Source: Chloracidobacterium sp. (lineage in GTDB: Bacteria > Acidobacteriota > Blastocatellia > Pyrinomonadales > Pyrinomonadaceae). Taken from it: DNA of 64,000 bases. The stretch is taken from the NCBI GenBank assembly GCA_016716305.1, contig JADJWP010000002.1, positions 2,788,501 through 2,852,500 of the forward strand, given 5' to 3'. The stretch's first letter is position 1, and every line of letters begins with the position of its first letter. The translations under genes were made by a program, and so were the position numbers. Under the pieces are notes generated by a model that was not told the origin of the DNA, made no database searches, and saw only the letters and a list, made by a program, of their open reading frames with translations. Below are positions 41,521 to 50,148 of this stretch, in pieces.

Positions 41521-42330
41521 TCACCGACATAACAATTCGTCTCGCTTCTTCAAAAGGCGAGCCGGATCGTTTGTAATAATGGCCGTCACCCCAAGTTTCA
41601 ATGCGCGCTTTACCCATCGCGGATTGTCAGCGGTCCAGATCGCTACAGGCAGTCCGCGATGTTGAGCTTTGTCCATCAGTTTTCGCGTTGCAAGAGAGTA
41701 ATGCACTGAGAGTTCGTCAGCGCCAAAATCGACGGCGATCTTGACCATGTGTTTTTCCTTTCGCAGCACTGTCATGATCTTCGGGGCAAATAACGCCGCA
41801 GTTGTTACTTTTGGGCACGATCGCTTGATGTGCGGTATCACCGATAGTTTGAAGCTCTTGACGATTATTTGTTCTTCTTTGCCATACAACCTTAGGGACC
41901 GAGCGACCGCCTCTGTAAGACTCTCGACCTCGGAGTCTTTACACTTTAGTTCGATATATATCCGGCCGGAGTATTCTCCTAAAAATGACAGAGTTTCATC
42001 GAGAGTCGGTATATGTTGACCGCGAAACTCGGATGTTGAACCGTTGCTACTGTCGAGATCGAACCACGTCCCGACGTCAACAAGCGACAATTGGCCAGAT
42101 GTCATTTTGCCGACTTTGCCCGAGATACGAGCCGTGCGTATCAGATCGGCGTCATGAACGACAACGGCTACATTGTCATTCGCAAGCCGGACATCCATTT
42201 CGATGCCGTCGGCCCCGTCATCGATCGCACGACGAAATGCTGCAAGTGTATTCTCGGGTGCTAGAGCGCTCGCACCTCGGTGCCCTATGATCAATGGCGT
42301 TGGTCGATCGTTTGGTATGTTTGCACCCAC
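41521..42330 (-). CDS. Glycerophosphodiester phosphodiesterase (GDPD family)
   Basis: 269 residues. Catalytic motifs: IIGHRGASALAPENTLAAF (His-Arg and Glu), DGIEMDVRLANDNVAVVVHD (Glu, Asp, His), and the C-terminal VAIWTADNPRWVKRALKLGVTAIITNDPARL. It hydrolyses glycerophosphodiesters to glycerol-3-phosphate and an alcohol with a divalent metal. No signal peptide is seen, so a cytoplasmic UgpQ-like enzyme is most likely. It is convergent with the preceding gene (8-bp gap) and lies 25 bp after the methyltransferase gene. Confidence 0.92.
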   Translation of the reverse strand: MGANIPNDRPTPLIIGHRGASALAPENTLAAFRRAIDDGADGIEMDVRLANDNVAVVVHDADLIRTARISGKVGKMTSGQLSLVDVGTWFDLDSSNGSTSEFRGQHIPTLDETLSFLGEYSGRIYIELKCKDSEVESLTEAVARSLRLYGKEEQIIVKSFKLSVIPHIKRSCPKVTTAALFAPKIMTVLRKEKHMVKIAVDFGADELSVHYSLATRKLMDKAQHRGLPVAIWTADNPRWVKRALKLGVTAIITNDPARLLKKRDELLCR

Positions 42331-42355
42331 AGGAAAAGGACAAATAACGGCCGGT

Positions 42356-42997
42356 TCATTTTTTCTCGAGCAGGAAGATCGTCTTTGACCAGGCGATCGG
42401 TTCTTTTAACGGAAATTCATGATTGCTGACTATATTAAAGTAACGCTCTGAAGTCGATCGTACATTTTCGATCGGATGTATCTTGAATTTATACAGATAC
42501 TCCAGGACCGAGCCGACGATCGAAGGTTTGACCGGGATCAAGACCAATTTTTGGCCAGGTCTTAATACCCGGGCCATCTCTGCCAAACCTGCGTCAAGCG
42601 ACACATATTCAAGCACACCGCAGGTCAGGATAAGATCGAAACTCTCGTCCGGAAACGGCAATTCGAGAATGTTTCCCTGCACAACTTCGACGTAACTGGC
42701 GCCGCGTTTCGCAAATTGTTCCGATGCCAGTTTGAGAGACTTGTGCGAGAGATCAAAAGCGATGATGTTTTTGGACAGCAAACCGGAATCAAGATAACCA
42801 AGTGTCACGATACCGGTCCCGCTTCCGGCGTCCAAGATCATCGAGTCAGTGCTCACATCAAGGTCTAACGAACGCAAATATTTCGCGACCGAAGCGCGAT
42901 AGCCATTGAGCTTGAGAGCGATATTATGAAAATCCGCAATACGGTCGTAAAACCCCTGAGTCTTGCTCTTGCTGGCCTTTGCATTGTCCTTTGCCAT
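42356..42997 (-). CDS. Class I SAM-dependent methyltransferase
   Basis: 213 residues. Motif I is MILDAGSGTGIVTLGYL; motif II IIAFDLSHKSLKLASEQ; post-I and IV VQGNILELPFPDESFDLILTCGVLEYVSL; then MARVLRPGQKLVLIPVKP. This is the UbiE/Methyltransf_11 type. The C-terminal part has FNIVSNHEFPLKEPIAWSKTIFLLEKK with no clear substrate hint. It is encoded between a thioredoxin-like protein and the glycerophosphodiesterase, all on the minus strand with short gaps, so a lipid or envelope substrate is possible. Confidence 0.85.
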   Translation of the reverse strand: MAKDNAKASKSKTQGFYDRIADFHNIALKLNGYRASVAKYLRSLDLDVSTDSMILDAGSGTGIVTLGYLDSGLLSKNIIAFDLSHKSLKLASEQFAKRGASYVEVVQGNILELPFPDESFDLILTCGVLEYVSLDAGLAEMARVLRPGQKLVLIPVKPSIVGSVLEYLYKFKIHPIENVRSTSERYFNIVSNHEFPLKEPIAWSKTIFLLEKK

Positions 42998-43001
42998 CTG
43001 A

Positions 43002-44429
43002 TTATCGTTCGGCTAGTAGTTTCACGACCATTTGGCGCATCTCGTCGAGACGGCTTGAACTGGAACCAGTTTCGATATAACGGATGATACCTTTGCGATC
43101 GATCAGTACCGCGGTAGGCAATGCCGTGGCCGCATACTGTAATTGAGCCTGTTGGTCCTTAGCGACAACGAGATCGTACGGCAGGCCGTGCTTAACTCGA
43201 AATCGCTTTAGAAACTCGATCTCGGTCTGATTGTCGACAGAGGGTCCATCTGCCCTGCCGTAATAGCGTGTGACACCGAGAACGACGAATCCCTGGTCGG
43301 CAAAATCACGATGCCACTCGGAAAGATGAGGAAATGCGTCGTAGCACGGGGCACACCAGGTAGCCCAGAAATCCAGCAAGACCACCTTTCCACGCATTGA
43401 TGCCAGGGTTCTCGCTTCCCCGGGAAACCACTTATCAATGTTGAGCAATTCGAATGCGGGATCACCCAGCATCTTATAGTGTTTCTCGCGTTTTTTCAGA
43501 CGCTGCAATACATCATTCTGCTGCCCCTTTATCTGGAAAGACCTTCCGGCGTCGATAAGCGTTGAAAGGTAAGTTTCAAGCGCGACTGGTTTGCGGCCAC
43601 TCTCGATCTGATAGGTGATCAGCTTGTCGGCTGCATAAAAATAGAATGTCGGTGATCCAATGGTTGCCGCGATCATACGCATATCTAACAGAACTGCATC
43701 GGCCTGTTTTATGTTCGATTGTTCCCGATAAGCCTCAAAAACCAGCATGCCGGCATCGAGCAATTCATCGAGCCCGCGAGATCGAGCTGCCGGTTCGGTG
43801 ATCAGTGCCTTTGCCGCGCGATACGCTTGTTCAGCGTAAGGGCCGGCGTCCTCATATTTTCGCTCAGCCAGATACGACTTCGCGATCTCGCTATGCATTC
43901 TCGCGACTTCCGTGAGCTTTATAGGTGTCGACCGTTGGTAGTCATTCAATACACTGACCGCACGATCGAGCCGTTTTGATTTGGCATTCGCTACGACGAT
44001 CAATGAGCGGCCGCGCTGTGATTTTTCCGGCTCACGGCCCCCCGATCGCAGATATCGCTCGAATGTCTCAGCCGTAAACTCAAGATTTTCGGCGATCCAA
44101 TGCAGTAAACCGAGATAATACAGATCCTCGGCGGTAACCTCGCTGCGTGCGTTAAGCATGGCTGCGTACTTTGCAGCCAACTGTTTCTTTTCGCGTTCCG
44201 TCTGCAACCGCAGAGACTCGCTTACAGGGATCTTTTTCTGTTCAAATTCCGCAAACTTAATCCGCGAATACGCATTTGCCTCATCAAACATGTCCTTAGC
44301 GGATAGATCTGATCGAATGTTGCTACCGTCACTTAAGGGCGGAACGGTCGCCGGAGCAACACGCCGAGACTGCGGGCTTGCGGACAACACAGCCAGTAGC
44401 AGAAAAGCGATCGGGGCACAACGAAACAT
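43002..44429 (-). CDS. TlpA-like thioredoxin-domain exported protein with helical repeat region
   Basis: 475 residues with an N-terminal signal peptide (MFRCAPIAFLLLAVLSASP). Residues about 50-310 are helical and TPR-like (LYYLGLLHWIAENLEFTAETFERYL; ARMHSEIAKSYLAERKYEDAGPYAEQAYRAA). The C-terminal thioredoxin-like domain has the redox motif FWATWCAPCYDAFP near residue 358 and the cis-Pro region AATALPTAVLIDRKG. Such proteins reduce or relay electrons to exported thiols. Two upstream and downstream minus-strand genes (ThiO, methyltransferase) are within 12 bp. Confidence 0.87.
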   Translation of the reverse strand: MFRCAPIAFLLLAVLSASPQSRRVAPATVPPLSDGSNIRSDLSAKDMFDEANAYSRIKFAEFEQKKIPVSESLRLQTEREKKQLAAKYAAMLNARSEVTAEDLYYLGLLHWIAENLEFTAETFERYLRSGGREPEKSQRGRSLIVVANAKSKRLDRAVSVLNDYQRSTPIKLTEVARMHSEIAKSYLAERKYEDAGPYAEQAYRAAKALITEPAARSRGLDELLDAGMLVFEAYREQSNIKQADAVLLDMRMIAATIGSPTFYFYAADKLITYQIESGRKPVALETYLSTLIDAGRSFQIKGQQNDVLQRLKKREKHYKMLGDPAFELLNIDKWFPGEARTLASMRGKVVLLDFWATWCAPCYDAFPHLSEWHRDFADQGFVVLGVTRYYGRADGPSVDNQTEIEFLKRFRVKHGLPYDLVVAKDQQAQLQYAATALPTAVLIDRKGIIRYIETGSSSSRLDEMRQMVVKLLAER

Positions 44430-44440
44430 ATTTCAATTTA

Positions 44441-45577
44441 CTAGTTTATAGTGACGTTCTGCTTTGACCAGAATCGCGAAGGGCTAAATGCTCCGTTGAA
44501 GACCTGATTCGAGCCATCTAGAATTATTTCGACCATTAGCTTTGCTGTTATCGGCGCGAGCAAGATGCCGTTGCGATAATGTCCAGAAGCAACAAACAGG
44601 CCATCCAGACCTTCGATTTTACCAATAACAGGGAGTCCGTCAGGAGCAAACGGCCTAAGGCCCGCCCATTCTCCCGACGGTGTGAGAGGCGAAAGGGCCG
44701 GAATGATCTCTGTTGCGGCCCGTTTCAGCATGACAGATTCCAATGGATCGACCAGCTTGTTGAACCCAACATCGCCGATCGTTGCCCCTGTAAGAATACG
44801 CCCGTCTCTTCGAGGCACTACGTAACCACGAGGACTGTAAACCACGTGATGGACATTGATCTCGCCGGACGGATAACACTGCATTTGTCCACGGATCGGT
44901 TTCAACGGAAGCCGGCAAAGATCTGGACCAAGTTTGATGAACGAGGTCCACGCGCCCGTTGCCAACACGACCACATCGGCTGCAAAAGGTTCCTCTGACG
45001 AACTTACGGCCACCACCCGCCCTTTTTCAATTTTTATCGAATCGACCGAAATATTCTCGACGATATCGATCCCGTTCGACTTGGCAAAGACGCAAAGAGC
45101 AGCAAGAAGCTTACGATTCTCGACATGTCCATCCGATGGATAGAAAATTCCACCTCTCACATTTGGTGATAGAAATGGCTCAAATTCGAAAACTTCCTGC
45201 CGCTCCAGCTCAATGGCGTCGATCCCAGCCTTTCTCTGATCTTGAATGCGAGCGGCGAGTTTGATCTCGTCCTCTTCAGTGAAGCCAAGAAAAAGTGTTC
45301 CGTTCTGATCGAGCTCGATATCGATGCCGGTCTCGCCCATCAAGCAATTGGCAAAACCTGGGTACATGCTATTCGATTCATTGCATAGGCGGTAAAAGTC
45401 GTCAACGACTTCTGTTTCAGAGTTCGGTGCCAGCATTCCCGCAGCGGCCCATGACGCCTCTAAGCCGCATCTGCCTTTTTCAACTATAGTGATTTTCCGA
45501 ATCCCGCGACGGTGCAGTTCTCGGGCTATACTGAGTCCGATCACGCCTCCGCCAACGATCAAAACGTCGGTGATCAT
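44441..45577 (-). CDS. thiO: Glycine oxidase ThiO-like FAD-dependent amine oxidase
   Basis: 378 residues from the ATG at 45577. A longer in-frame extension would run across the start of the divergent isocitrate dehydrogenase gene and is rejected. The N-terminus DVLIVGGGVIGLSIARELHRRG is the FAD dinucleotide fold, followed by KGRCGLEASWAAAGMLAP, typical of the DAO family and ThiO. C-terminal GEWAGLRPFAPDGLPVIGKIEGLDGLFVASGHYRNGILLAPITAKL is a close ThiO signature. ThiO makes dehydroglycine for the thiazole half of thiamine. No other thi genes are adjacent. Confidence 0.87.
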   Translation of the reverse strand: MITDVLIVGGGVIGLSIARELHRRGIRKITIVEKGRCGLEASWAAAGMLAPNSETEVVDDFYRLCNESNSMYPGFANCLMGETGIDIELDQNGTLFLGFTEEDEIKLAARIQDQRKAGIDAIELERQEVFEFEPFLSPNVRGGIFYPSDGHVENRKLLAALCVFAKSNGIDIVENISVDSIKIEKGRVVAVSSSEEPFAADVVVLATGAWTSFIKLGPDLCRLPLKPIRGQMQCYPSGEINVHHVVYSPRGYVVPRRDGRILTGATIGDVGFNKLVDPLESVMLKRAATEIIPALSPLTPSGEWAGLRPFAPDGLPVIGKIEGLDGLFVASGHYRNGILLAPITAKLMVEIILDGSNQVFNGAFSPSRFWSKQNVTIN

Positions 45578-45659
45578 CGTCAATGCAATTTGCCCTTTTT
45601 GGAAAATCGTTTGCAGACCATAAAATGATTGTAAAGGAAACATACGATCTTCTGAATTT

Positions 45660-46685
45660 ATGAAACACACAATCACACTTATTCCGGGAGATGGCATTGG
45701 CCCAGAGATCATTGCAGCAACGGTTCGCGTAATCGAATCAACAGGGATCGACGTCGAATGGGAGACCCATATTCTCGGGGCACAAGCCCTCGAGAAATAC
45801 GGGACGACGTTGCCCGACTCCGCGATCGATTCGATAAAGAAGAATCGTGTCGCACTGAAAGGCCCGGTCATGACACCTGTCGGCAAAGGATTCACATCGG
45901 TCAATGTTGGCTTGCGAAAGGCTCTGGATCTATATGCAAACGTCCGGCCCGTTAAGGCTCTACCAAATGTCGAATGCCGTTATCCCGAATTGGATCTGGT
46001 GATAGTCCGTGAAAACACCGAAGGACTTTACTCTGGGATCGAGCATGTCGTCATTCCAGGTGTGGTCGAGAGCCTGAAGGTCATCACGGAAAAGGCATCA
46101 ACCCGTATCGCACGTTATGCATTTGAATATGCGCGCGATAACGGACGAAAGAAGGTCACAGCCGTTCATAAAGCAAATATCATGAAGCTTTCTGACGGGC
46201 TTTTTCTCGAGTGTTTCCACAATGTTGCCAAGGATTTTCCCGAGATCGAAGCCGACGATAAGATCATTGACAATTGCTGTATGCAGCTTGTAATGCGTCC
46301 AGAACAGTTCGATGTATTGGTAATGGAGAATCTCTACGGCGACATATTGTCAGATCTTTGTGCGGGCCTCATCGGGGGACTCGGGCTTGCACCGGGTGCA
46401 AATATCGGCGAACAAGGAGCGGTTTTCGAGGCGGTCCATGGCTCAGCTCCGGACATCGCCGGCCAAGGGATCGCAAATCCAACGGCGATAATGCTTTCGG
46501 CGATCCAGATGCTCCTGCACATCGGAGAGCGAGAGGCAGCACGGGCCTTCGAATCAGCGTTGCTTGAGGTATTTGCTGAAGGAGCTACGATAACTAAAGA
46601 TCTGGGGGGAACGGCAAAGACAGCTGAGTTTGCGAACGCAATTATCGCGAAACTCCGATCTGGCGGAGCCGCAGCAACGCAATAA
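45660..46685 (+). CDS. Isocitrate dehydrogenase, NAD-dependent type
   Basis: 341 residues, in the isocitrate/isopropylmalate dehydrogenase family. The start is MKHTITLIPGDGIGPEIIAA. LDLYANVRPVKALP supplies the substrate Arg residues, IVRENTEGLYSGIEHVV is the phosphate/substrate helix, and MENLYGDILSDLCAGLIGGLGLAPGANIG is the metal-binding Asp loop. NTEGLYSGIEH and GLAPGANIG favour NAD-dependent isocitrate dehydrogenase over isopropylmalate or tartrate dehydrogenase. It is divergent from thiO with an 82-bp gap. Confidence 0.87.
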   Translation: MKHTITLIPGDGIGPEIIAATVRVIESTGIDVEWETHILGAQALEKYGTTLPDSAIDSIKKNRVALKGPVMTPVGKGFTSVNVGLRKALDLYANVRPVKALPNVECRYPELDLVIVRENTEGLYSGIEHVVIPGVVESLKVITEKASTRIARYAFEYARDNGRKKVTAVHKANIMKLSDGLFLECFHNVAKDFPEIEADDKIIDNCCMQLVMRPEQFDVLVMENLYGDILSDLCAGLIGGLGLAPGANIGEQGAVFEAVHGSAPDIAGQGIANPTAIMLSAIQMLLHIGEREAARAFESALLEVFAEGATITKDLGGTAKTAEFANAIIAKLRSGGAAATQ

Positions 46686-46822
46686 TGGTATGTTAGACGG
46701 TCGATGCAAAGTCGGCGTACGGGTTAAAGATTAACCTGCAAACCTCGAAATAGTCTGCAACCGTGAAGCGATCTTCGCCGTCTGACCTTTTGGAGCGATC
46801 CGCCCAAAGGCGTCCCAACACT

Positions 46823-47221
46823 ATGAAGCTACTTGCACTCACGATCGTTGTGGTTCTTTCCCTCGCATCAATGTCTACGCTTGCTCAAGACGCGAATGAA
46901 CTGAAGGTCACCTTTGGCAAGACCAAACGATTCGATGGTGGTAAATTGAAGATAAAATTTCTTGACGTGATCGAGGATTCTCGATGCCCGGAAGGAGTGA
47001 ATTGTATTTGGGCCGGTACTGCCAGGATAAAGATCGCGATAATTGAAAATGACAACAGCTGCGAATATGAGATCGAAACCAATGGATCGCATCAGTCGAT
47101 CGAATACGATGGCTTCGTGGTCGAACTAAGGTCGTTGGAACCGAATAGAAAGGAAAATGATGCGACCGTGAAAGAGCAGTATATCGCCACGATCTCGATC
47201 AAGCCGAGATCAAAAGGTTGA
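46823..47221 (+). CDS. Small exported protein of unknown function
   Basis: 132 residues from the ATG at 46823; an ATG 20 codons upstream gives a poorer signal. A signal peptide (MKLLALTIVVVLSLASMSTLAQ) leads into a small beta protein: LKVTFGKTKRFDGGKLKIKFLDVIEDSRCPEGVNCIWAGTARIKIAII. Three Cys are visible, with SRCPEGVNCIWAG a motif I have seen in many small exported proteins of this style. No function is recognised. It stands alone between the isocitrate dehydrogenase gene and a convergent DoxX-like gene. Confidence 0.7.
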   Translation: MKLLALTIVVVLSLASMSTLAQDANELKVTFGKTKRFDGGKLKIKFLDVIEDSRCPEGVNCIWAGTARIKIAIIENDNSCEYEIETNGSHQSIEYDGFVVELRSLEPNRKENDATVKEQYIATISIKPRSKG

Positions 47222-47271
47222 TCAAGCGGGTGGAGGGTGGAAAACGGGCGACTTATTAAGGGCTTTCCTCT

Positions 47272-47688
47272 TTAATTCGGCTTGAACGGGTTAGACAGAT
47301 ACATCATCGTAAGCATCAACAAGAAATAAGGCACAAGAACCGCAGCACCGGGATAGTCTCTCGCTACACGTTGTCCGAAGAACAGTGCGGTCAACGTGGT
47401 CGCTCCAACGATCGACGCGACGAAAACCAGATAGGCAGATCCGGTCGCGATCTGATAGATCAGGCCTGCGGCGGCGAGGAAGCCTGTGGCGATCTCTAAC
47501 AGTGTGAGCGTTGCCAACATCATCGAAACCGATCCAGCGAAAATTGACTTCGCGAAGTGTTCTGTCAGCCAATCGAGATTGCTCTTCCAATCAAACAGCT
47601 TGTCGAATCCGGACTGCAAAAAGAGGATCGCAACAAACAGCGAACAAAATAACATCGGCAAGTTTGAAGCGATAAGGCTAAGGTTCAT
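47272..47688 (-). CDS. DoxX-like integral membrane protein
   Basis: 138 residues from the ATG at 47688. Four hydrophobic segments are visible (LPMLFCSLFVAILFLQSG; SMMLATLTLLEIATGFLAAAGLIY; SAYLVFVASIVGATTLTALFF; AAVLVPYFLLMLTMMYL). FLQSGFDKLFDWKSNL after the first segment is DoxX/DoxX-like. Members occur in thiosulfate:quinone oxidoreductase-related or uncharacterised redox contexts. No partner genes are present. Confidence 0.75.
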   Translation of the reverse strand: MNLSLIASNLPMLFCSLFVAILFLQSGFDKLFDWKSNLDWLTEHFAKSIFAGSVSMMLATLTLLEIATGFLAAAGLIYQIATGSAYLVFVASIVGATTLTALFFGQRVARDYPGAAVLVPYFLLMLTMMYLSNPFKPN

Positions 47689-47746
47689 TACGGATTGCGG
47701 CTGCCGAGCAAATAAGAAAACAAAACTCAAGACTCCGATCTAATTA

Positions 47747-49960
47747 TTACCACGGATCACTGACAAAATCGATGTTCGATAGATTCTCGTTCGCAGTTAC
47801 AAATCGCGTTGGCTCTTGAAAGGAATGACGTTTCGATTCAACAGAAACGATGTATGCACCGCCCGATTCTAAATCCCGGAACGCATAATATCCGAACGAG
47901 TTCGTGATCGCGTTTCGCTGGTATTCGCCGTCTTGACCTTGGAGTCGTACACGAGCATTCGGGATCCCCACACCGTTGGGTCCTAACACTCTACCAGAAA
48001 GCTCGACCGCAGCCGACGTCGGCCCGACATTCGAAACAACGACCTCGTTCGAATTGCCGCCAACAACAGAGTTGCCGGAAGCACTGACGACGAAATAATA
48101 TTGCGAAACCGGGAGGTTCATTATTGTGGCAGTCGTCACACTTCCAACCTGAACGGTATCAGTATAGTTTCCAGAAGACGTCCCGTATTTGATCGTATAG
48201 CCGGTCGCACCAAGGACTGGGATCCACGAAAGCGTCACTTGGCTTTGTCCACCGTATGATTCGACGATCAAAGGGGCACCAAGATCAGATCCGTATTCCA
48301 CTCTCACCATCTCGGCTACCGACGGTACACCACTCGAATCGATCAAAAAGAGCATGTAATAGCCTGGCGGCGCGATATTGGAATTTGGCGGAGCCTTTAC
48401 TGTCAAACCTGTTCCGATAGCGCTTTCTCCAGCAAGGTTGAAGAAAAGCGGGACTCGGCGTTGTTCAAAGTCGATCGAGTGAGTTACGGACGATACACGC
48501 ATCATGACTACCTGAGAAATCGTCTCCGCGTCGGGCGTCGCGATGCTAAAAGACTGATCGTAAGTAACGGTTGTTGGTGCAGCAGCGATCGATGGGCGAG
48601 CCGCGAGATTACCTGAACCGTCCTGGTCGAAAAGATACGGCGGTGTATAGATCTCCAAATTCTTCTCAAGATAATTGTTATCAAAGCAGTCGCCGCATAT
48701 TCCTCCTCCGCCTGTAAAAACACGGGCATCGGGCAACAAGATCGCGGTTGAATGATATTGTCGGATCTTATCGGCACTCGAAAGTGCCCGCCAAGTCTGC
48801 GTCACTGGATTCCACAATTCCGCCTCGTAAACGTTGTTATTGATATCCAGGAGATCCGCACCCGAGGAATTTCCTCCTGTAGCGAGCACGGATCCGTCAG
48901 GCAAAATCGTCAGATTATGCTGGCGTCTCCGGTGAATCATATTCGAAGGATTTGTTACGACTGGTGGAATGTTCGGATTCCGGATGTCAATATGCACGGT
49001 CGTCCGACTTGAACTATCGCCGCCGCTTGCTACGATCTTGCCGATGTCATACATCGCATACGAACCATATTCACGCCATATTCCGTCCCGTGACCAATTC
49101 GATGACCATGCACCGGTTCCGTTTGGATCCAGATAGCGCATCACATCGTTCGGCCCGAAATAAAATGCCTTCCCATTCGGAGCCGCCTGAAGCCAGGGAT
49201 AAAGCGGCATCCACCATGTTGCAGTACTCAAAGTTCGCAATGTTCCGCTCGTCGAATAAACCTCGTGCGTATCAGGGTAACCAGACGTGATCAACATTTC
49301 GCCATTAGCTAAGGGGGTTACTGTTGGATACCATCGGTAGTTGCTCATAAACGGACCCAATGACCATGAATTGGTCGACTGATCAAAAAAGTGTGTTGTG
49401 TTAGTTCCATCTAGAAAACGGCTGCGATTTCCGCCTGCTAGGAATGGCGTTCCGTCTGGTAAATGAGCAAATCCTGCGCAAAAAATATTATATCCAGATG
49501 TGTTGTTGACTGTCGTAACAAAGTTAGTATTCGGATCCCATATTGCGGCGCGCGTCTGGTTGTGTTCCGGATAATCTTCGGCCGGGAGGTCGCCAACGGA
49601 ATCCCACATAAGAAGCTTGCCGTTGGTGAGAAGCATCACATGTATCGGAACAAGCGGAAGTGAAAACGTCGGCGACCAGGCACCGGTCAAATGGCCGTTA
49701 AGACTAAACGGTGACTGATGTGTGTTAGCCGCGATCGCGAGATTTTCACGGTTATCGAATGAAAGAAAATCTTCGTGCAGCTGCTTGTTAAGTTCGCGAA
49801 AGCCCTTGAATCCGAAATCGGTCTTTAGATGCTCCTCTACCTTTGATCCACGGCCGTTTCGGTCACGGTGACCCTCATGTGCTCCAACGGATATCGAGAA
49901 ACCGAGAAGGAAAAAGCAAGCAAAACAGACACGCCTAAGGCGGGAACGTCGTGTGGGCAT
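47747..49960 (-). CDS. Galactose-oxidase-like copper-radical oxidase with FnIII and carboxypeptidase-regulatory-like C-terminus
   Basis: 737 residues from the ATG at 49960; a TTG eight codons upstream is possible. The signal peptide ends near SISVGA. The seven-bladed kelch core keeps all galactose-oxidase copper-site residues by alignment: Cys161 (NIFCAGF) for the Tyr-Cys cross-link, Tyr211 (RWYPT), Tyr402-His403 (RQYHSTAILLPDARVFTGGGG) and His494 (SVTHSIDFEQRRVPL). About 500-605 is the DUF1929-type beta domain, 605-660 fibronectin III-like, and 665-737 a carboxypeptidase regulatory-like domain (ELSGRVLGPNGVGIPNARVRL). It probably oxidises a primary alcohol or aldehyde outside the cell, producing H2O2. 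GlxA-like enzymes are the nearest bacterial comparison. Confidence 0.9.
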   Translation of the reverse strand: MPTRRSRLRRVCFACFFLLGFSISVGAHEGHRDRNGRGSKVEEHLKTDFGFKGFRELNKQLHEDFLSFDNRENLAIAANTHQSPFSLNGHLTGAWSPTFSLPLVPIHVMLLTNGKLLMWDSVGDLPAEDYPEHNQTRAAIWDPNTNFVTTVNNTSGYNIFCAGFAHLPDGTPFLAGGNRSRFLDGTNTTHFFDQSTNSWSLGPFMSNYRWYPTVTPLANGEMLITSGYPDTHEVYSTSGTLRTLSTATWWMPLYPWLQAAPNGKAFYFGPNDVMRYLDPNGTGAWSSNWSRDGIWREYGSYAMYDIGKIVASGGDSSSRTTVHIDIRNPNIPPVVTNPSNMIHRRRQHNLTILPDGSVLATGGNSSGADLLDINNNVYEAELWNPVTQTWRALSSADKIRQYHSTAILLPDARVFTGGGGICGDCFDNNYLEKNLEIYTPPYLFDQDGSGNLAARPSIAAAPTTVTYDQSFSIATPDAETISQVVMMRVSSVTHSIDFEQRRVPLFFNLAGESAIGTGLTVKAPPNSNIAPPGYYMLFLIDSSGVPSVAEMVRVEYGSDLGAPLIVESYGGQSQVTLSWIPVLGATGYTIKYGTSSGNYTDTVQVGSVTTATIMNLPVSQYYFVVSASGNSVVGGNSNEVVVSNVGPTSAAVELSGRVLGPNGVGIPNARVRLQGQDGEYQRNAITNSFGYYAFRDLESGGAYIVSVESKRHSFQEPTRFVTANENLSNIDFVSDPW

Positions 49961-50093
49961 AACAGCAATCCTTAATAAACTCAATAACTAAAAAACAGTG
50001 ACTCGCGATAAACAGGGGAAAGCCGCTTTCCGTCGAAATCACAAGAAGTTGCAGAGCATTTGGAAATGATACAAATAAAACCAACAATGTTCC

Positions 50094-50126
50094 AAAAAAA
50101 TCGACCCCGATCACTGCAGGGTCGAT
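50094..50126 (-). terminator. Rho-independent terminator after the Xaa-Pro aminopeptidase gene
   Basis: Perfect 8-bp stem ATCGACCC/GGGTCGAT (50100-50107 with 50119-50126), followed on the minus strand by a T7 run (50100-50094). It lies 22 bp beyond the stop at 50149. Confidence 0.92.
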
Positions 50127-50148
50127 GAAATGAATAATTGGGCTAAAA

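Noticed and set aside
45578..45904. N-terminal extension of the glycine oxidase gene
   Set aside because: It runs antisense across the start of the isocitrate dehydrogenase gene and shows no family match; the FAD fold begins right after the ATG at 45577.
46722..46736. Palindrome GGTTAA-AGA-TTAACC before the small exported protein gene
   Set aside because: Short, AT-leaning, no T-run and no regulator nearby; could be chance.
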